In this document: positions 1 to 7,504 of the stretch, piece after piece
Layout of the letters: the number at the start of each line of letters is the position of its first letter
How positions within the stretch are numbered: position 1 is the stretch's first letter
Assembly: GCA_035515475.1 (NCBI GenBank)
Contig: DATJBF010000032.1
Coordinates: 1 to 10,442 of the forward strand
From: DATJBF01 sp035515475
GTDB lineage: Bacteria; Verrucomicrobiota; Verrucomicrobiia; Palsa-1439
DNA: 10,442 nucleotides
Direction of reading: 5' to 3'
The notes under the pieces: generated by a model
Database searches by the model: none
What the model saw: only the letters and a program-made list of their open reading frames with translations
Told to the model about the DNA's origin: nothing
Position numbers and translations under genes: made by a program

Positions 1-222
1 TAAAGGTCGTCGCCCGGTTTGTGCCGCAGCACCGACGTAGCGGAACCGAAATACCGGGCCCCCTTCCTCCACGTTTACAGATGGGCACGCACAAACAGTA
101 ATTCGCTGCATCCTCGAAGAGGGAGTTCTTCAGCGGAATCACCATTATTCATTTTTTAGGAGAACTGACGAAGGCGGCAACATCGGTGGGAATGCTCCTT
201 GAGAAACAAGATGCCCGAGTAA

Positions 223-236
223 CGGCCTGTGGGCCG
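223..236 (-). terminator. weak hairpin downstream of methyltransferase gene
   Basis: A 5-bp perfect stem (CGGCC / GGCCG) with a TGTG loop lies 11-24 bases past the methyltransferase stop codon on the minus strand. No clean run of T follows it, only a mildly T-rich stretch further on. It could be a weak intrinsic terminator or chance in GC-rich DNA. Confidence 0.2.
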
Positions 237-246
237 GTCGCAGGCT

Positions 247-1008
247 TCAACCCAGTTGGCCGAAGTACATCACTGTGACGTAGTCGAACGGCACCCTGCC
301 GTCGACGTGATGTTTGTCGAAGATCGCGCGCAACTCGTCGAGCATCGGCTGGTAGTTGGCCTGACCCGGCTCGGGCGTGTAGGACGACGACAACAACCGT
401 CCTCTGGCTCCGTCGAAATCCACAATCTGCCGGTTCTCGAACTTCTTCAGTGAGAACGGGTGGGGAGCGAAGAAGGCGGCGATGGCGTCGGCGTCCACGT
501 GCCGGTGATCGACGGCCACGTAATCCGTGCCGTACTTCTGCAGCAGTTCTTCATATTCGCGCAGGAAGGCCGAGGTGTCGGTCAACCGCTCGTTCCAGAT
601 GAGCACGACCCAACCGTCCGGCTTCAGAGTCCGGGCAAACTCCTGGCGGGCGGGCGCGCGGTCGAACCAGTGAAACGCTTGCCCGGCCGTGACGAAATCG
701 ACCGACTGATCCGCCAACGTTGTGGCTTCCGCTGTTCCCGCGACGCTGGTGAAGCCCGGGTATTTCTTTAGCAACCGTTCCCCCGCCGTGCGCATCTCGC
801 GGTTGGGTTCGACGCCGTAGACGCGGTTGCCATTCTTCAGCAACAACTCGCTGAGGATCCCCGTGCCCGAACCGATGTCGGCGACGACCGATTCGCTCGT
901 CAGTCCGCATTCTTTCGCCAGCGTTTGCATCACGCCGCTCGGATAACCGGGCCGGTACTTGACGTAGTTATCGACCCGACTGGAGAAGCGCTGGGTGGGA
1001 GATTTCAT
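247..1008 (-). CDS. class I SAM-dependent methyltransferase (Methyltransf_11-like)
   Basis: This 253-residue soluble protein is a Rossmann-fold methyltransferase that would transfer a methyl group from S-adenosylmethionine to an unknown acceptor. Motif I is VADIGSGTGIL (about residues 42-52). The acidic end of strand 2 is in GVEPN (65-69), which would bind the SAM ribose. The post-motif segment AEATTLADQSVDFVTAGQAF (93-112), followed by HWFD, matches the usual motif II/III layout. The N-terminus, with FSSRVDNYVKYRPGYP (8-23), is typical of a common bacterial methyltransferase subgroup in which substrates are mostly unassigned. Length fits a single-domain enzyme. The ATG at 1008 is chosen because it begins just before the conserved N-terminal block; its ribosome binding site is weak. 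The gene follows the UDP-sugar dehydrogenase by 130 bases on the same strand, but nothing shows a functional link. The family is secure; the substrate is not. Confidence 0.9.
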   Translation of the reverse strand: MKSPTQRFSSRVDNYVKYRPGYPSGVMQTLAKECGLTSESVVADIGSGTGILSELLLKNGNRVYGVEPNREMRTAGERLLKKYPGFTSVAGTAEATTLADQSVDFVTAGQAFHWFDRAPARQEFARTLKPDGWVVLIWNERLTDTSAFLREYEELLQKYGTDYVAVDHRHVDADAIAAFFAPHPFSLKKFENRQIVDFDGARGRLLSSSYTPEPGQANYQPMLDELRAIFDKHHVDGRVPFDYVTVMYFGQLG

Positions 1009-1048
1009 AAAGCTCGGCGAGTCTACGGCGACTGAAGCCGCTCGACAA

Positions 1049-1086
1049 GTCCCGCAATGCTGCGGGATCCGGACGAACGTCGGGAC
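1049..1086. repeat. intergenic inverted repeat
   Basis: A perfect 7-bp stem TCCCGCA / TGCGGGA with an ATGC loop occupies 1050-1067. GTCCCG at 1049-1054 can alternatively pair with CGGGAC at 1081-1086, giving mutually exclusive hairpins. It lies between the methyltransferase and the UDP-sugar dehydrogenase, 72 or more bases past the dehydrogenase stop. No T-run follows on either strand, so it is not a classic terminator. A dispersed palindromic repeat is possible. Confidence 0.4.
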
Positions 1087-1138
1087 TCAGGGCGACAACG
1101 AGAAGTGACTGGCTGACTGCTGAAAGCTGAGAGCTTCC

Positions 1139-2419
1139 TTACAGACTCTTGTAGTAGAACCCGGCGGCTTCGGCGGCCCGGCGGTCGAAGAGGTTCTTGA
1201 TATCGATGAGCACCGGCGGGTTCATCTTCGACTTGAGTTGGTCGAACGTCAGCGAGCGGAACGCATTGTGTTTGTTGGCGATGAGGACGCAGTCACAGTG
1301 CGGCACCCGGTCGAACTCGACGTTCTCGATGCCGAAGTTCTTGCGAACGACTTCGGGCGGTAGCAACGGATCGCAGCCGAGGACCTTGACGCCGAAACCC
1401 TGCAGGTAGGTGATCGTATCGTGGACGCGGCTGTTGCGGATGTCGGGCACGTTCTCCTTGAAGGTCAGTCCCATCACGAGCACGGTCGAGCCTTTGAGGG
1501 GTTTGCCCACGTCGCTGAGGCCGCGGACCACCATCTCGCCGACGCGAATGGGCATGGAATCGTTGATCTGGCGTCCCGCGAGGATGACCTGCGGATGGTA
1601 ACCGAGTTGTTGTGCCCGATACGTGAGATAATACGGATCGACGCCGATGCAATGGCCGCCGACGAGTCCGGGGTGGTACTTGTGGAAATTCCATTTCGTT
1701 GCCGCCGCGGCCAGCACTTCGTCCGTGTTGATTCCGAGCCGCGCGAAGATGAGCGAAAGTTCGTTCATCAGCGCGATATTGAGGTCGCGCTGGATATTTT
1801 CGATGACCTTGGCTGCTTCCGCGGTCATGATGTTCGGCGCGCGATACACGCTCTTGGCGGCCAGCCCGTACAACGCACTGAGTTCCTCCAGCGCTTCGGC
1901 GTCGGACGCGCTGACGATCTTGACGATTTTATCGACCGTGTGCTCGTGGTCGCCGGGATTGATCCGCTCGGGGGAGTAGCCGATCTTGAAGTCGCCCAGT
2001 TTCAATCCCGATTTCTCCTCGAGGATCGGCAGGCAAATCTCTTCCGTGACGCCGGGATACACCGTGCTTTCGAAAACCACGATGGCACCCCGGCTGAGGT
2101 TTTCGCCGACGGTGCGCGAGGCGCTGATGACCGGCTCCAAATCGGGCACGCTCGCCTTGTCCACGGGCGTGGGCACGGCGACGATGAGGTACTTGCACGG
2201 GCGCAGCGCTTTGGGGTCGGTCGTGAAACTCAGGTTGGGGTTCTTGAGGTCGCCGCCCAGCGTCTCACCGGTCAGGTCGATGCCGTTGCGCAGTTCGTCG
2301 ACACGGCGCTGGTTGATGTCGAAGCCGACGACCGGCACGTGTTTGGCGAACGAGGCTGCCAATGGCAGGCCAACGTAGCCGAGGCCGACGACGGCGACCT
2401 TGCCTTCGATGTTCTTCAT
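1139..2419 (-). CDS. tviB: UDP-N-acetylhexosamine 6-dehydrogenase (TviB/WbpA type)
   Basis: This 426-residue cytoplasmic enzyme belongs to the UDP-glucose/GDP-mannose dehydrogenase family. It would carry out the NAD-dependent two-step oxidation of C6 of a UDP-N-acetylhexosamine to a uronic acid, a precursor for capsule, O-antigen or other surface glycans. Visible parts are the N-terminal NAD-binding motif VAVVGLGYVGLP (8-19), T119 in FESTVYPG, the YSPERINPGD block (148-157) characteristic of the TviB/WbpA branch, K204 and N208 in EAAKVIENIQ, and the catalytic cysteine C257 in GGHCIGVDPYY with D261. The C-terminal UDP-binding domain includes GLTFKENVPDIRNS (317-330). Length is normal for the family and all key residues are present. 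The ATG at 2419 is chosen over an upstream in-frame start at 2530 because it has a GAGGG site 7 bases upstream and directly precedes the Rossmann strand. The precise sugar (GlcNAc or GalNAc) cannot be told from sequence by eye. No other sugar-pathway genes sit beside it here. Confidence 0.93.
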   Translation of the reverse strand: MKNIEGKVAVVGLGYVGLPLAASFAKHVPVVGFDINQRRVDELRNGIDLTGETLGGDLKNPNLSFTTDPKALRPCKYLIVAVPTPVDKASVPDLEPVISASRTVGENLSRGAIVVFESTVYPGVTEEICLPILEEKSGLKLGDFKIGYSPERINPGDHEHTVDKIVKIVSASDAEALEELSALYGLAAKSVYRAPNIMTAEAAKVIENIQRDLNIALMNELSLIFARLGINTDEVLAAAATKWNFHKYHPGLVGGHCIGVDPYYLTYRAQQLGYHPQVILAGRQINDSMPIRVGEMVVRGLSDVGKPLKGSTVLVMGLTFKENVPDIRNSRVHDTITYLQGFGVKVLGCDPLLPPEVVRKNFGIENVEFDRVPHCDCVLIANKHNAFRSLTFDQLKSKMNPPVLIDIKNLFDRRAAEAAGFYYKSL

Positions 2420-2426
2420 GGGTGTG

Positions 2427-2431
2427 CCCTC
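2427..2431 (-). promoter_or_regulatory. ribosome binding site of the UDP-sugar dehydrogenase
   Basis: GAGGG on the minus strand lies 7 bases upstream of the ATG at 2419. It is the clearest Shine-Dalgarno in the window and decides the start against the longer open frame beginning at 2530. Confidence 0.65.
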
Positions 2432-2543
2432 AGGCGTTAGGGAATTAGCAGGTCTTGTGCTAGAAAGCGAGCGGACTTTCAGGATCTGAGACGAGAATCG
2501 ACCGGGCGCATCGTCCGTTCCACGAGTCAACGCACTTGTCGTG

Positions 2544-4667
2544 TCACGGCAGGATCACATGAAAGTCGCCCAGCGATTGGTCGGGAGCGCCGGCCTTGTT
2601 CCACTTGAACGGCGGCGTTTTGCTCGTCACCGACTTGATGGATTGATTGGCGACAACACCAAACGGAACTCCGCTGTTGTCGGTCCGGACGCTCCTGAGG
2701 GACACGGTGCCGATTTCCGGCGACGCAATGACGCTGTTGGCATAACCCGAGGCGGACGAATTCACGGTGACAGATTTCAACTGCAAATCGGAGACGAAGG
2801 TGCCGCCCAACAGCGGCGCGTCCGGATGGGTCGGGATGAACCCGACGTAGATGCTCGAATCGAGAATCGCCGGGGCGACGATCGAGAGCAGGTTGCCAGT
2901 GGCAACGTCGATGCTCGCGTTGCTGATCGTGCCGGACGCGGTGAACTTGCGCAGTGTCGGACCCCCTGGCGCAACACCGTCGCCGGTCAACTCAATTTGG
3001 CCATTGAAATCGCCGGTCAGGCCGTTGCGTTTGTCGCCGTGGATGGTCAGCGAACCAATGCTCGGCGCGGTTATGGCGACGTCACCCACCCGTGCGGCCT
3101 GTAACGACGCGATCCGGCAGGTGGTCGTGATGGCGGCGCCATCGTCGATATTATGGGCGACGATCTTGGTCTGGTCGGTAGCGCTGCCGCCGATCGCGAT
3201 GGCGGCGCCATTCAGGACGTCGTGGAACTGCAATTGCCGGACAAAACCCCCGAGCTGCACGCCGCTGCCGGTCAGATCGACGTTTGGGGCGTGAATCATC
3301 CGCAGGCCACCGTCACCGCTGAATCCGCCGATCTGCACGAAGCTGGAGCCGTTGGTCCCCTTTTTGACATTGATCGTGAGGACGCTGCCGGCGTCGGTCG
3401 CGGAGAAGACGATGTTCGAGGGCAAATTCCCCGGAGGTACGTCCATGGTGCCGGCTCGCACCAGTCGGAGCGTCGCCACTGCGTCGGCGCTGTTGGTGAA
3501 GATGACCGTTTGCGGCCGGTCGTTGACGATGGTGACAAGGGCGGTGGCTTGGGTTCCCAGCGATCCGCCGATGGGATCGCTCAAGGTGGCCACGACCGTT
3601 TTATTGCTCTGGAACGAGTTGAATTCTACGAAACGGAAGCTGATGTTCGCCGTCTCCGTCCCGCTGGGGAATACCAACGTGCCGCTGGTGCCGTGGTAAT
3701 CCACGCCGTCGACTGCGGTGCCGTCGCTCGTGGCGAAGTTCACGCTCGCGCCGGCGGCGCTGGAACCGAAGCGGATGACGGTCAGCTTGGCTTTGCCGGC
3801 GTGTTCGTGGAAGTTGTAGCTGGGCCGGCTGAATTGGAGGACGGTCGGCCCGGTCGCGACGATGGTCAGGACGGCGTTACTGTGCGAGCCGAGAACCATT
3901 CCGGTTGGATTCGAGAGCTTGAGGTTGACCGTTTGATTGGTGCTGAGTGGACTGCCCGGCAGGAGGGGAATGGCGACCGCGTTGGTGGACAGTCCATTGG
4001 TAAACGTGACCGTGGCGGACGTGGCCGTGTAATCGATACCGGCTTTGGCCGTGCCATCGCTCGTGGTGAAGAATACGGTGCCGGTGGTGCTGGAGCCGCC
4101 GGTGCGGACGATCGTGACAACAGCGTTGCTCTCCCCCTGGTCGACCGTGTAGGCGGACTGGGCGAATTGCACGACTTGCGAGGAAGTGTTGATGATCGTG
4201 AGGACGGCATTCGACGGAAACCCGAGGGACGCGAGTGGAGAGGGATTCGAGAGCGCCAGATTGACGGTTTGCGTCGATTGCGCGATGCCGTTGTTGAGAA
4301 GAGGAACCTTGAACGTGTTGGAGAAGACGCCGACGGCGTAGGCGAGCGTGCCGGTGGTGGCGACGTAATCAACGCCTGCTGTGGCCGTGCCGTCGTGGGT
4401 CGCGAAATCGACGGAGACGGGGACGGGCGGACTGCCGGTCAGGATGACGCTGATGACGGCGTTGGTTTGGCTGACGGTGTTTGTGTAGGCGGACTGGCTG
4501 AACGAGAAGGTGCCGGCTTGGGCGTGGGCCTGGCCGGGCATGGCCGTAAGCGCGAGGCCGGTGAGCAGGGAAACGGCCCCGAGCAGAGTTGTTCTCGCCA
4601 GGCGGTGCGCCGGGCTCGACCGGGCTCGGCGCAGCGAAACATAACCAGAGGCGGATGCGGTTTGCAT
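2544..4667 (-). CDS. secreted Calx-beta repeat protein with unassigned beta-rich C-terminal region
   Basis: This 707-residue protein begins with a signal peptide: a basic n-region (RRARSSPAHRLAR), a hydrophobic core (TTLLGAVSLLTGLALTAM) and likely cleavage near AHAQA, about residue 49-51. Three Calx-beta domains follow at about 53-160, 165-271 and 276-383. Each carries the DGTAxxGxDY calcium-site-like signature (92-101, 204-213, 315-324) and ends in a strand such as NAVLTI. Residues 384-707 are rich in Gly, Ser, Thr and Val, with repeated short blocks like IGSLTIHG and IGTVSLRSV. They resemble irregular beta-solenoid strands and match no family I can name. No sorting tail, LPXTG or membrane anchor is seen at the C-terminus (ends in GDFHVILP). 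The ATG at 4667 is preferred over a TTG at 4697, since it gives a sensible signal peptide. It starts 44 bases after the YgfK-like stop. An adhesion or surface-matrix role is inferred from the domains only. Confidence 0.85.
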   Translation of the reverse strand: MQTASASGYVSLRRARSSPAHRLARTTLLGAVSLLTGLALTAMPGQAHAQAGTFSFSQSAYTNTVSQTNAVISVILTGSPPVPVSVDFATHDGTATAGVDYVATTGTLAYAVGVFSNTFKVPLLNNGIAQSTQTVNLALSNPSPLASLGFPSNAVLTIINTSSQVVQFAQSAYTVDQGESNAVVTIVRTGGSSTTGTVFFTTSDGTAKAGIDYTATSATVTFTNGLSTNAVAIPLLPGSPLSTNQTVNLKLSNPTGMVLGSHSNAVLTIVATGPTVLQFSRPSYNFHEHAGKAKLTVIRFGSSAAGASVNFATSDGTAVDGVDYHGTSGTLVFPSGTETANISFRFVEFNSFQSNKTVVATLSDPIGGSLGTQATALVTIVNDRPQTVIFTNSADAVATLRLVRAGTMDVPPGNLPSNIVFSATDAGSVLTINVKKGTNGSSFVQIGGFSGDGGLRMIHAPNVDLTGSGVQLGGFVRQLQFHDVLNGAAIAIGGSATDQTKIVAHNIDDGAAITTTCRIASLQAARVGDVAITAPSIGSLTIHGDKRNGLTGDFNGQIELTGDGVAPGGPTLRKFTASGTISNASIDVATGNLLSIVAPAILDSSIYVGFIPTHPDAPLLGGTFVSDLQLKSVTVNSSASGYANSVIASPEIGTVSLRSVRTDNSGVPFGVVANQSIKSVTSKTPPFKWNKAGAPDQSLGDFHVILP

Positions 4668-4711
4668 GGCGGTGTTGTAGCACTCCCGGTGGCGCAATTC
4701 AACAGGAGCGG

Positions 4712-6715
4712 TCAGAAGACTGCAACGTTGACCTGATGCACGCGGGTGGGGTTCAGCAGGCCCGCCAACAGGACCCGCAGCGTGTGATATTTCTTCACGT
4801 CGAGGTAGTGACCGGCCGCGTCGGCCGCCAGCGCCTTGGCGCCGACGATCTGGTGCGTTGTCGTGTCGAACTTCACTTCCAGGACGCCGTCGCTGTAGAT
4901 GCCGGCCTTCTGGGATTCGTCCACCGCCAACGAGTAGATCTTCCCCTCGATTCGGCCGACGATCTCAATCGTGCCGTTGTGGCGCTTGATATAGAACCCG
5001 TCGCGGTGGGGGCTAACGAGCCACGTGTCGCGGTTCTGGAAGAAGCTGGGCTTTTGGATGAACGGTCCGCCGTACTCGGGGCAGAACGTATCGCAGTTGC
5101 CGCATTCGTTGCACCAATCGGCGAAATTCGCAATCTGGTGTTTCTTCTCGACCTTCAAGGAGCCGCGGTCGGCCGGCTGCAGCCGGCCGCCAGTCCACGT
5201 GTAGTTGTCGAACTCGATCGCGAACGGTTCGACCTCGTAGAAGAAGTTCGCGTCGTTCGGGCACACGGGGATGCATTTGTCGCAATTCACGCAGTCGCAC
5301 AGCCACAGTTTCGAGCCGATGCGTTTCGGGACGACCTTGTTTTTCTCGTAGGCATACCGTTCGTCGGCCACGGTGCGCGCAAAGATCGGTCCGGTGTTGA
5401 GGTAACCCGCGTAGTTGATCGCAGCTGCGCGGCCGGCACCCTTCGCGTGGTCGAGCGCGGCTTGCTCGTTGCCTTCGCGTCGGAGGATGAAGTCGTCGAT
5501 GGTGGTGACGCCGAGCGTCTTCATTTCCTGTTCGAGGTTCTTCAGGTACTCGAACAACCGGCCGTACCCGCCCACTTTCAGGAGGTCGGAACAGGTCGTG
5601 ATCGGCACGAACCCGCAGGCGACGCAGTTGGGGAAATTGTGTTTGTCGACAGCGGCCGCAAAACTGATTGGGCAGTCGGGGCCATAGGCTTGGCGCCATT
5701 TCTCGACGAGGCGGAGGGTGACGACGTGCAACGGCGCGCCGCTCAGATACATGATTTCGTCCTTCGGGAAGAACGAGCGATGATTGACGACTTCGAGCGT
5801 GTTGCTGAATTTCGCGGCAAAACCGAGGCCGAGTTTGCGGGCCGTGGCCGACAACCGCCGCACCATGTCGATGCCTTCGTCGAACTTCAGGCCCGCATCG
5901 ATCGCCTTCTCATTGACCTGGATGTCGTGATAACCGAGCCGGTCGTGCAGCAGATCATCTAACTCTTCCAACCCGAGCATGGTGGGATTCATCTTGACCG
6001 TGACGTGCATGCGGGCCTCGTTCAGTAGGAACTGGCAGATCCGCTCGATCTCGGTCGGTGGACAGTTGTGGAACGTCGAGAGGGTGACCGTGTTGCTGAT
6101 CTCGGTGGGGTAGGGCAGGTCGCGGAACTGTTTCCAGCGGTCGGGGATCTCGCGGCGCAGACGGTCGATGGATTGGCTCGCGTCACGCAGGTTGGCAATG
6201 AAATCGCGGATCGTCTTGCTCGAGATGCCCACCAGATCGTAACCGAGACTGAAATCGTAGATGGTGGCGTTCTTGTCGAACGGGCTGGGCTCGAACTGGA
6301 GGAGATTGCTCGCCTTGAGCATCTCGACCAACATCATGCCGGCCACGTACTCGTGAATGGACTCCTGCAGCCGCAGTTCCTGCGAGAACTCGATGTTGTA
6401 GCCGACGTTGGTCATGTCGATGCAGGGCCGGTTGATGACCAACTGATCGTTGATCTGCACGGTCTTGAGTTCGAGGATGCGGGAACCGGCGAGCCAGCTC
6501 AGTGCGATGTTCTGGGCCATCTGCGTCTGCGGGCCGGCCGCCGGTCCGACCGGTGTGGCCGCTTTCTGCCCGTGGAACGTCACCCCCGTGTCGAGCGTCG
6601 GATCGGGCCGGTACATCTTCTTGAACGGCAGATCGAAAATGGTCTGCTGCCGCGCAGGTTCGAGAAACATGCGCGTGACAAGGTCGCGGAACGGCACTGG
6701 ATGGAGATCTGCCAT
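4712..6715 (-). CDS. ygfK: YgfK-like oxidoreductase with TIM-barrel-like region and two 4Fe-4S motifs, without a GltD-like FAD domain
   Basis: This 667-residue cytoplasmic protein resembles the putative selenate reductase subunit YgfK. The N-terminal region (about 1-450) is dihydroorotate-dehydrogenase-like: ATPVGPAAGPQTQMAQNI (53-70), ELKTVQ (82-87), KMNPTMLG (241-248) and the phosphate-loop-like VGGYGRL (381-387). Two 4Fe-4S motifs follow: C475-C478-C481-C485-P and C535-C538-C541-C545-P. A tail of about 120 residues, probably beta-rich, follows. The E. coli protein is about 1030 residues and, from memory, also carries a GltD-like FAD/NAD(P)-binding domain; no GxGxxG dinucleotide motif of that kind is seen here. 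The electron donor is therefore probably a separate protein. The start at 6715 begins at the conserved MADLHPVPF; an extension to GTG 6856 would be encoded by a palindromic repeat. It is not next to xanthine dehydrogenase or selenium genes, so the selenate role should not be transferred. Confidence 0.82.
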   Translation of the reverse strand: MADLHPVPFRDLVTRMFLEPARQQTIFDLPFKKMYRPDPTLDTGVTFHGQKAATPVGPAAGPQTQMAQNIALSWLAGSRILELKTVQINDQLVINRPCIDMTNVGYNIEFSQELRLQESIHEYVAGMMLVEMLKASNLLQFEPSPFDKNATIYDFSLGYDLVGISSKTIRDFIANLRDASQSIDRLRREIPDRWKQFRDLPYPTEISNTVTLSTFHNCPPTEIERICQFLLNEARMHVTVKMNPTMLGLEELDDLLHDRLGYHDIQVNEKAIDAGLKFDEGIDMVRRLSATARKLGLGFAAKFSNTLEVVNHRSFFPKDEIMYLSGAPLHVVTLRLVEKWRQAYGPDCPISFAAAVDKHNFPNCVACGFVPITTCSDLLKVGGYGRLFEYLKNLEQEMKTLGVTTIDDFILRREGNEQAALDHAKGAGRAAAINYAGYLNTGPIFARTVADERYAYEKNKVVPKRIGSKLWLCDCVNCDKCIPVCPNDANFFYEVEPFAIEFDNYTWTGGRLQPADRGSLKVEKKHQIANFADWCNECGNCDTFCPEYGGPFIQKPSFFQNRDTWLVSPHRDGFYIKRHNGTIEIVGRIEGKIYSLAVDESQKAGIYSDGVLEVKFDTTTHQIVGAKALAADAAGHYLDVKKYHTLRVLLAGLLNPTRVHQVNVAVF

Positions 6716-6722
6716 AGACCCG

Positions 6723-6728
6723 ATTCTA
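6723..6728 (-). promoter_or_regulatory. candidate -10 element for the YgfK-like gene
   Basis: TAGAAT on the minus strand matches TATAAT at 5 of 6 positions and ends 7 bases before the ATG at 6715, so transcription could begin at or next to the start codon. No good -35 lies 16-18 bases upstream. No strong Shine-Dalgarno precedes the ATG, which fits a leaderless message but does not prove it. Confidence 0.3.
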
Positions 6729-6775
6729 TCCACAAAGCTTACGAGGTTTTTGGCCGCAGTTCTAGTGAAAAGTTG

Positions 6776-6855
6776 GCGGGGCGGGCGGCCGCCGTGAAGC
6801 GACGTTCCCGGAGGCCGCGGGCGAGACGCCCGCGCTCCTGTTCCCAGACAGGACA
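6776..6855. repeat. REP-like GC-rich palindromic element
   Basis: The stretch contains a perfect 10-bp palindrome GGCGGCCGCC (6784-6793) and an 8-bp stem CGCGGGCG / CGCCCGCG with an AGA loop (6816-6834), flanked by GC-rich sequence. Read on the minus strand it gives an open frame of the ARASRPRPPGTSLHGGRPPR type, a low-complexity peptide style often produced when such dispersed repeats are translated. It sits in the divergent intergenic region. A genome-wide copy number is needed to confirm that it is a repeat family. Confidence 0.45.
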
Positions 6856-6930
6856 CCGGTAGGCGCCCCTCAGGTACATCCGCGATGAACGCCTGGCAAG
6901 ACCGGCCCGGTGAAGCACGGCCTGTGCGGT

Positions 6931-6958
6931 TTGACTTTTCATCTGCGGGGACTAGTTT
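6931..6958 (+). promoter_or_regulatory. candidate promoter of the hemerythrin-like gene
   Basis: TTGACT (6931-6936, 5 of 6 to the -35 consensus) is followed after 16 bases by TAGTTT (6953-6958, 3 of 6 to the -10 consensus). The ATG at 6967 begins 8 bases later, so any transcript would be leaderless or nearly so. The -10 is weak. Confidence 0.25.
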
Positions 6959-6966
6959 CCGTCGTG

Positions 6967-7419
6967 ATGGACATCATCGACGCCTTAGTGATCGAGCACC
7001 AGGTATTCCTGATACTGTTCGACGAGATCGAGCAGATGCTGCCGCGGCTGAAGACGGTGGGTGAGGTCCGAGCCATCTGCCGGCTGTTGGCCGGGCTGCT
7101 CCACAACCACGGAGACGAGGAGACCAACCTGATTTACATCGCGCTGGATCACGTTCTACTCGAACGCCATCAACTCACCCGCCTGAATCACGACCACCAC
7201 GAATTGGACGCAGTCCTGAAACAAGTGGAGGCGGTGGAGGATTTCGGGGAAGCCCGACGACAATTGAAAGCCACGTTGGCCATGGCCCGGGCGCACTTCA
7301 GCGACGAAGAACGCAACGTGTTCCCCGTAATCGAGCGCGTGCTGCGTCGGGAAACGCTCGTGGAACTGGGCACCGCTTGGAAGGGGCGATACCAGTTGGC
7401 GCATTCGGTGGCGAACTGA
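6967..7419 (+). CDS. hemerythrin-like domain protein
   Basis: This 150-residue, all-helical cytoplasmic protein has the hemerythrin HHE ligand pattern for a non-heme di-iron site. Candidate ligands are H11 in VIEHQ, H48 and E52 in HNHGDEE (HxxxE), H75/H78 with E79 in NHDHHE, and H110 and E114 in HFSDEE (HxxxE). Length fits a single-domain bacterial hemerythrin. Family members bind oxygen, nitric oxide or iron, or act in stress sensing; the sequence does not say which applies here. The ATG at 6967 opens directly on the first helix; an upstream GTG at 6910 would add 19 residues with no family resemblance, and a GTG at 6964 is also possible. It is transcribed divergently from the YgfK-like iron-sulfur gene, so shared control by redox state is possible but unproven. 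Confidence 0.87.
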   Translation: MDIIDALVIEHQVFLILFDEIEQMLPRLKTVGEVRAICRLLAGLLHNHGDEETNLIYIALDHVLLERHQLTRLNHDHHELDAVLKQVEAVEDFGEARRQLKATLAMARAHFSDEERNVFPVIERVLRRETLVELGTAWKGRYQLAHSVAN

Positions 7420-7442
7420 GGCCGTTATCGCTTGGGCAGGCC

Positions 7443-7504
7443 GTGTCGCCGAAACGCGAGTTTCCACATTTTCTGCGGCTACGGCAAAAACGTGACGGCG
7501 ATGC
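7443..7504 (+). other. intergenic nested inverted repeats, possible structured RNA
   Basis: Within the 165-base gap between the hemerythrin-like and TPR-membrane genes, GAAAC-GCGA-GTTTC (7451-7464) is a perfect 5-bp hairpin with a GNRA-type loop. Around it, TCGCCG (7446-7451) can pair with CGGCGA (7496-7501), extendable by two G-U pairs and a G-C to 7443/7504; the outer and inner stems share base 7451, so at most one uses it. It could be a 5' leader structure of the downstream gene or only GC-rich noise. Confidence 0.25.

Noticed and set aside
1421..2440. 339-codon open frame on the plus strand
   Set aside because: It is antisense to the UDP-sugar dehydrogenase, which is complete and has all catalytic residues. 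The frame is a shadow.
2420..2530. 37-residue N-terminal extension of the UDP-sugar dehydrogenase
   Set aside because: The extension precedes the NAD-binding strand that normally begins this family, and the internal ATG at 2419 has a well-placed GAGGG.
3153..4736. 527-codon open frame on the plus strand
   Set aside because: It lies opposite the Calx-beta gene, which has a signal peptide and three recognisable domains. The plus-strand product is a Gly/Arg/Asp/Val-rich low-complexity sequence with no motif, as expected from a mirror of GC-rich codons.
4589..5962. 457-codon open frame on the plus strand
   Set aside because: It is antisense to the YgfK-like gene, whose cysteine motifs are clear. 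The product has no recognisable domain.
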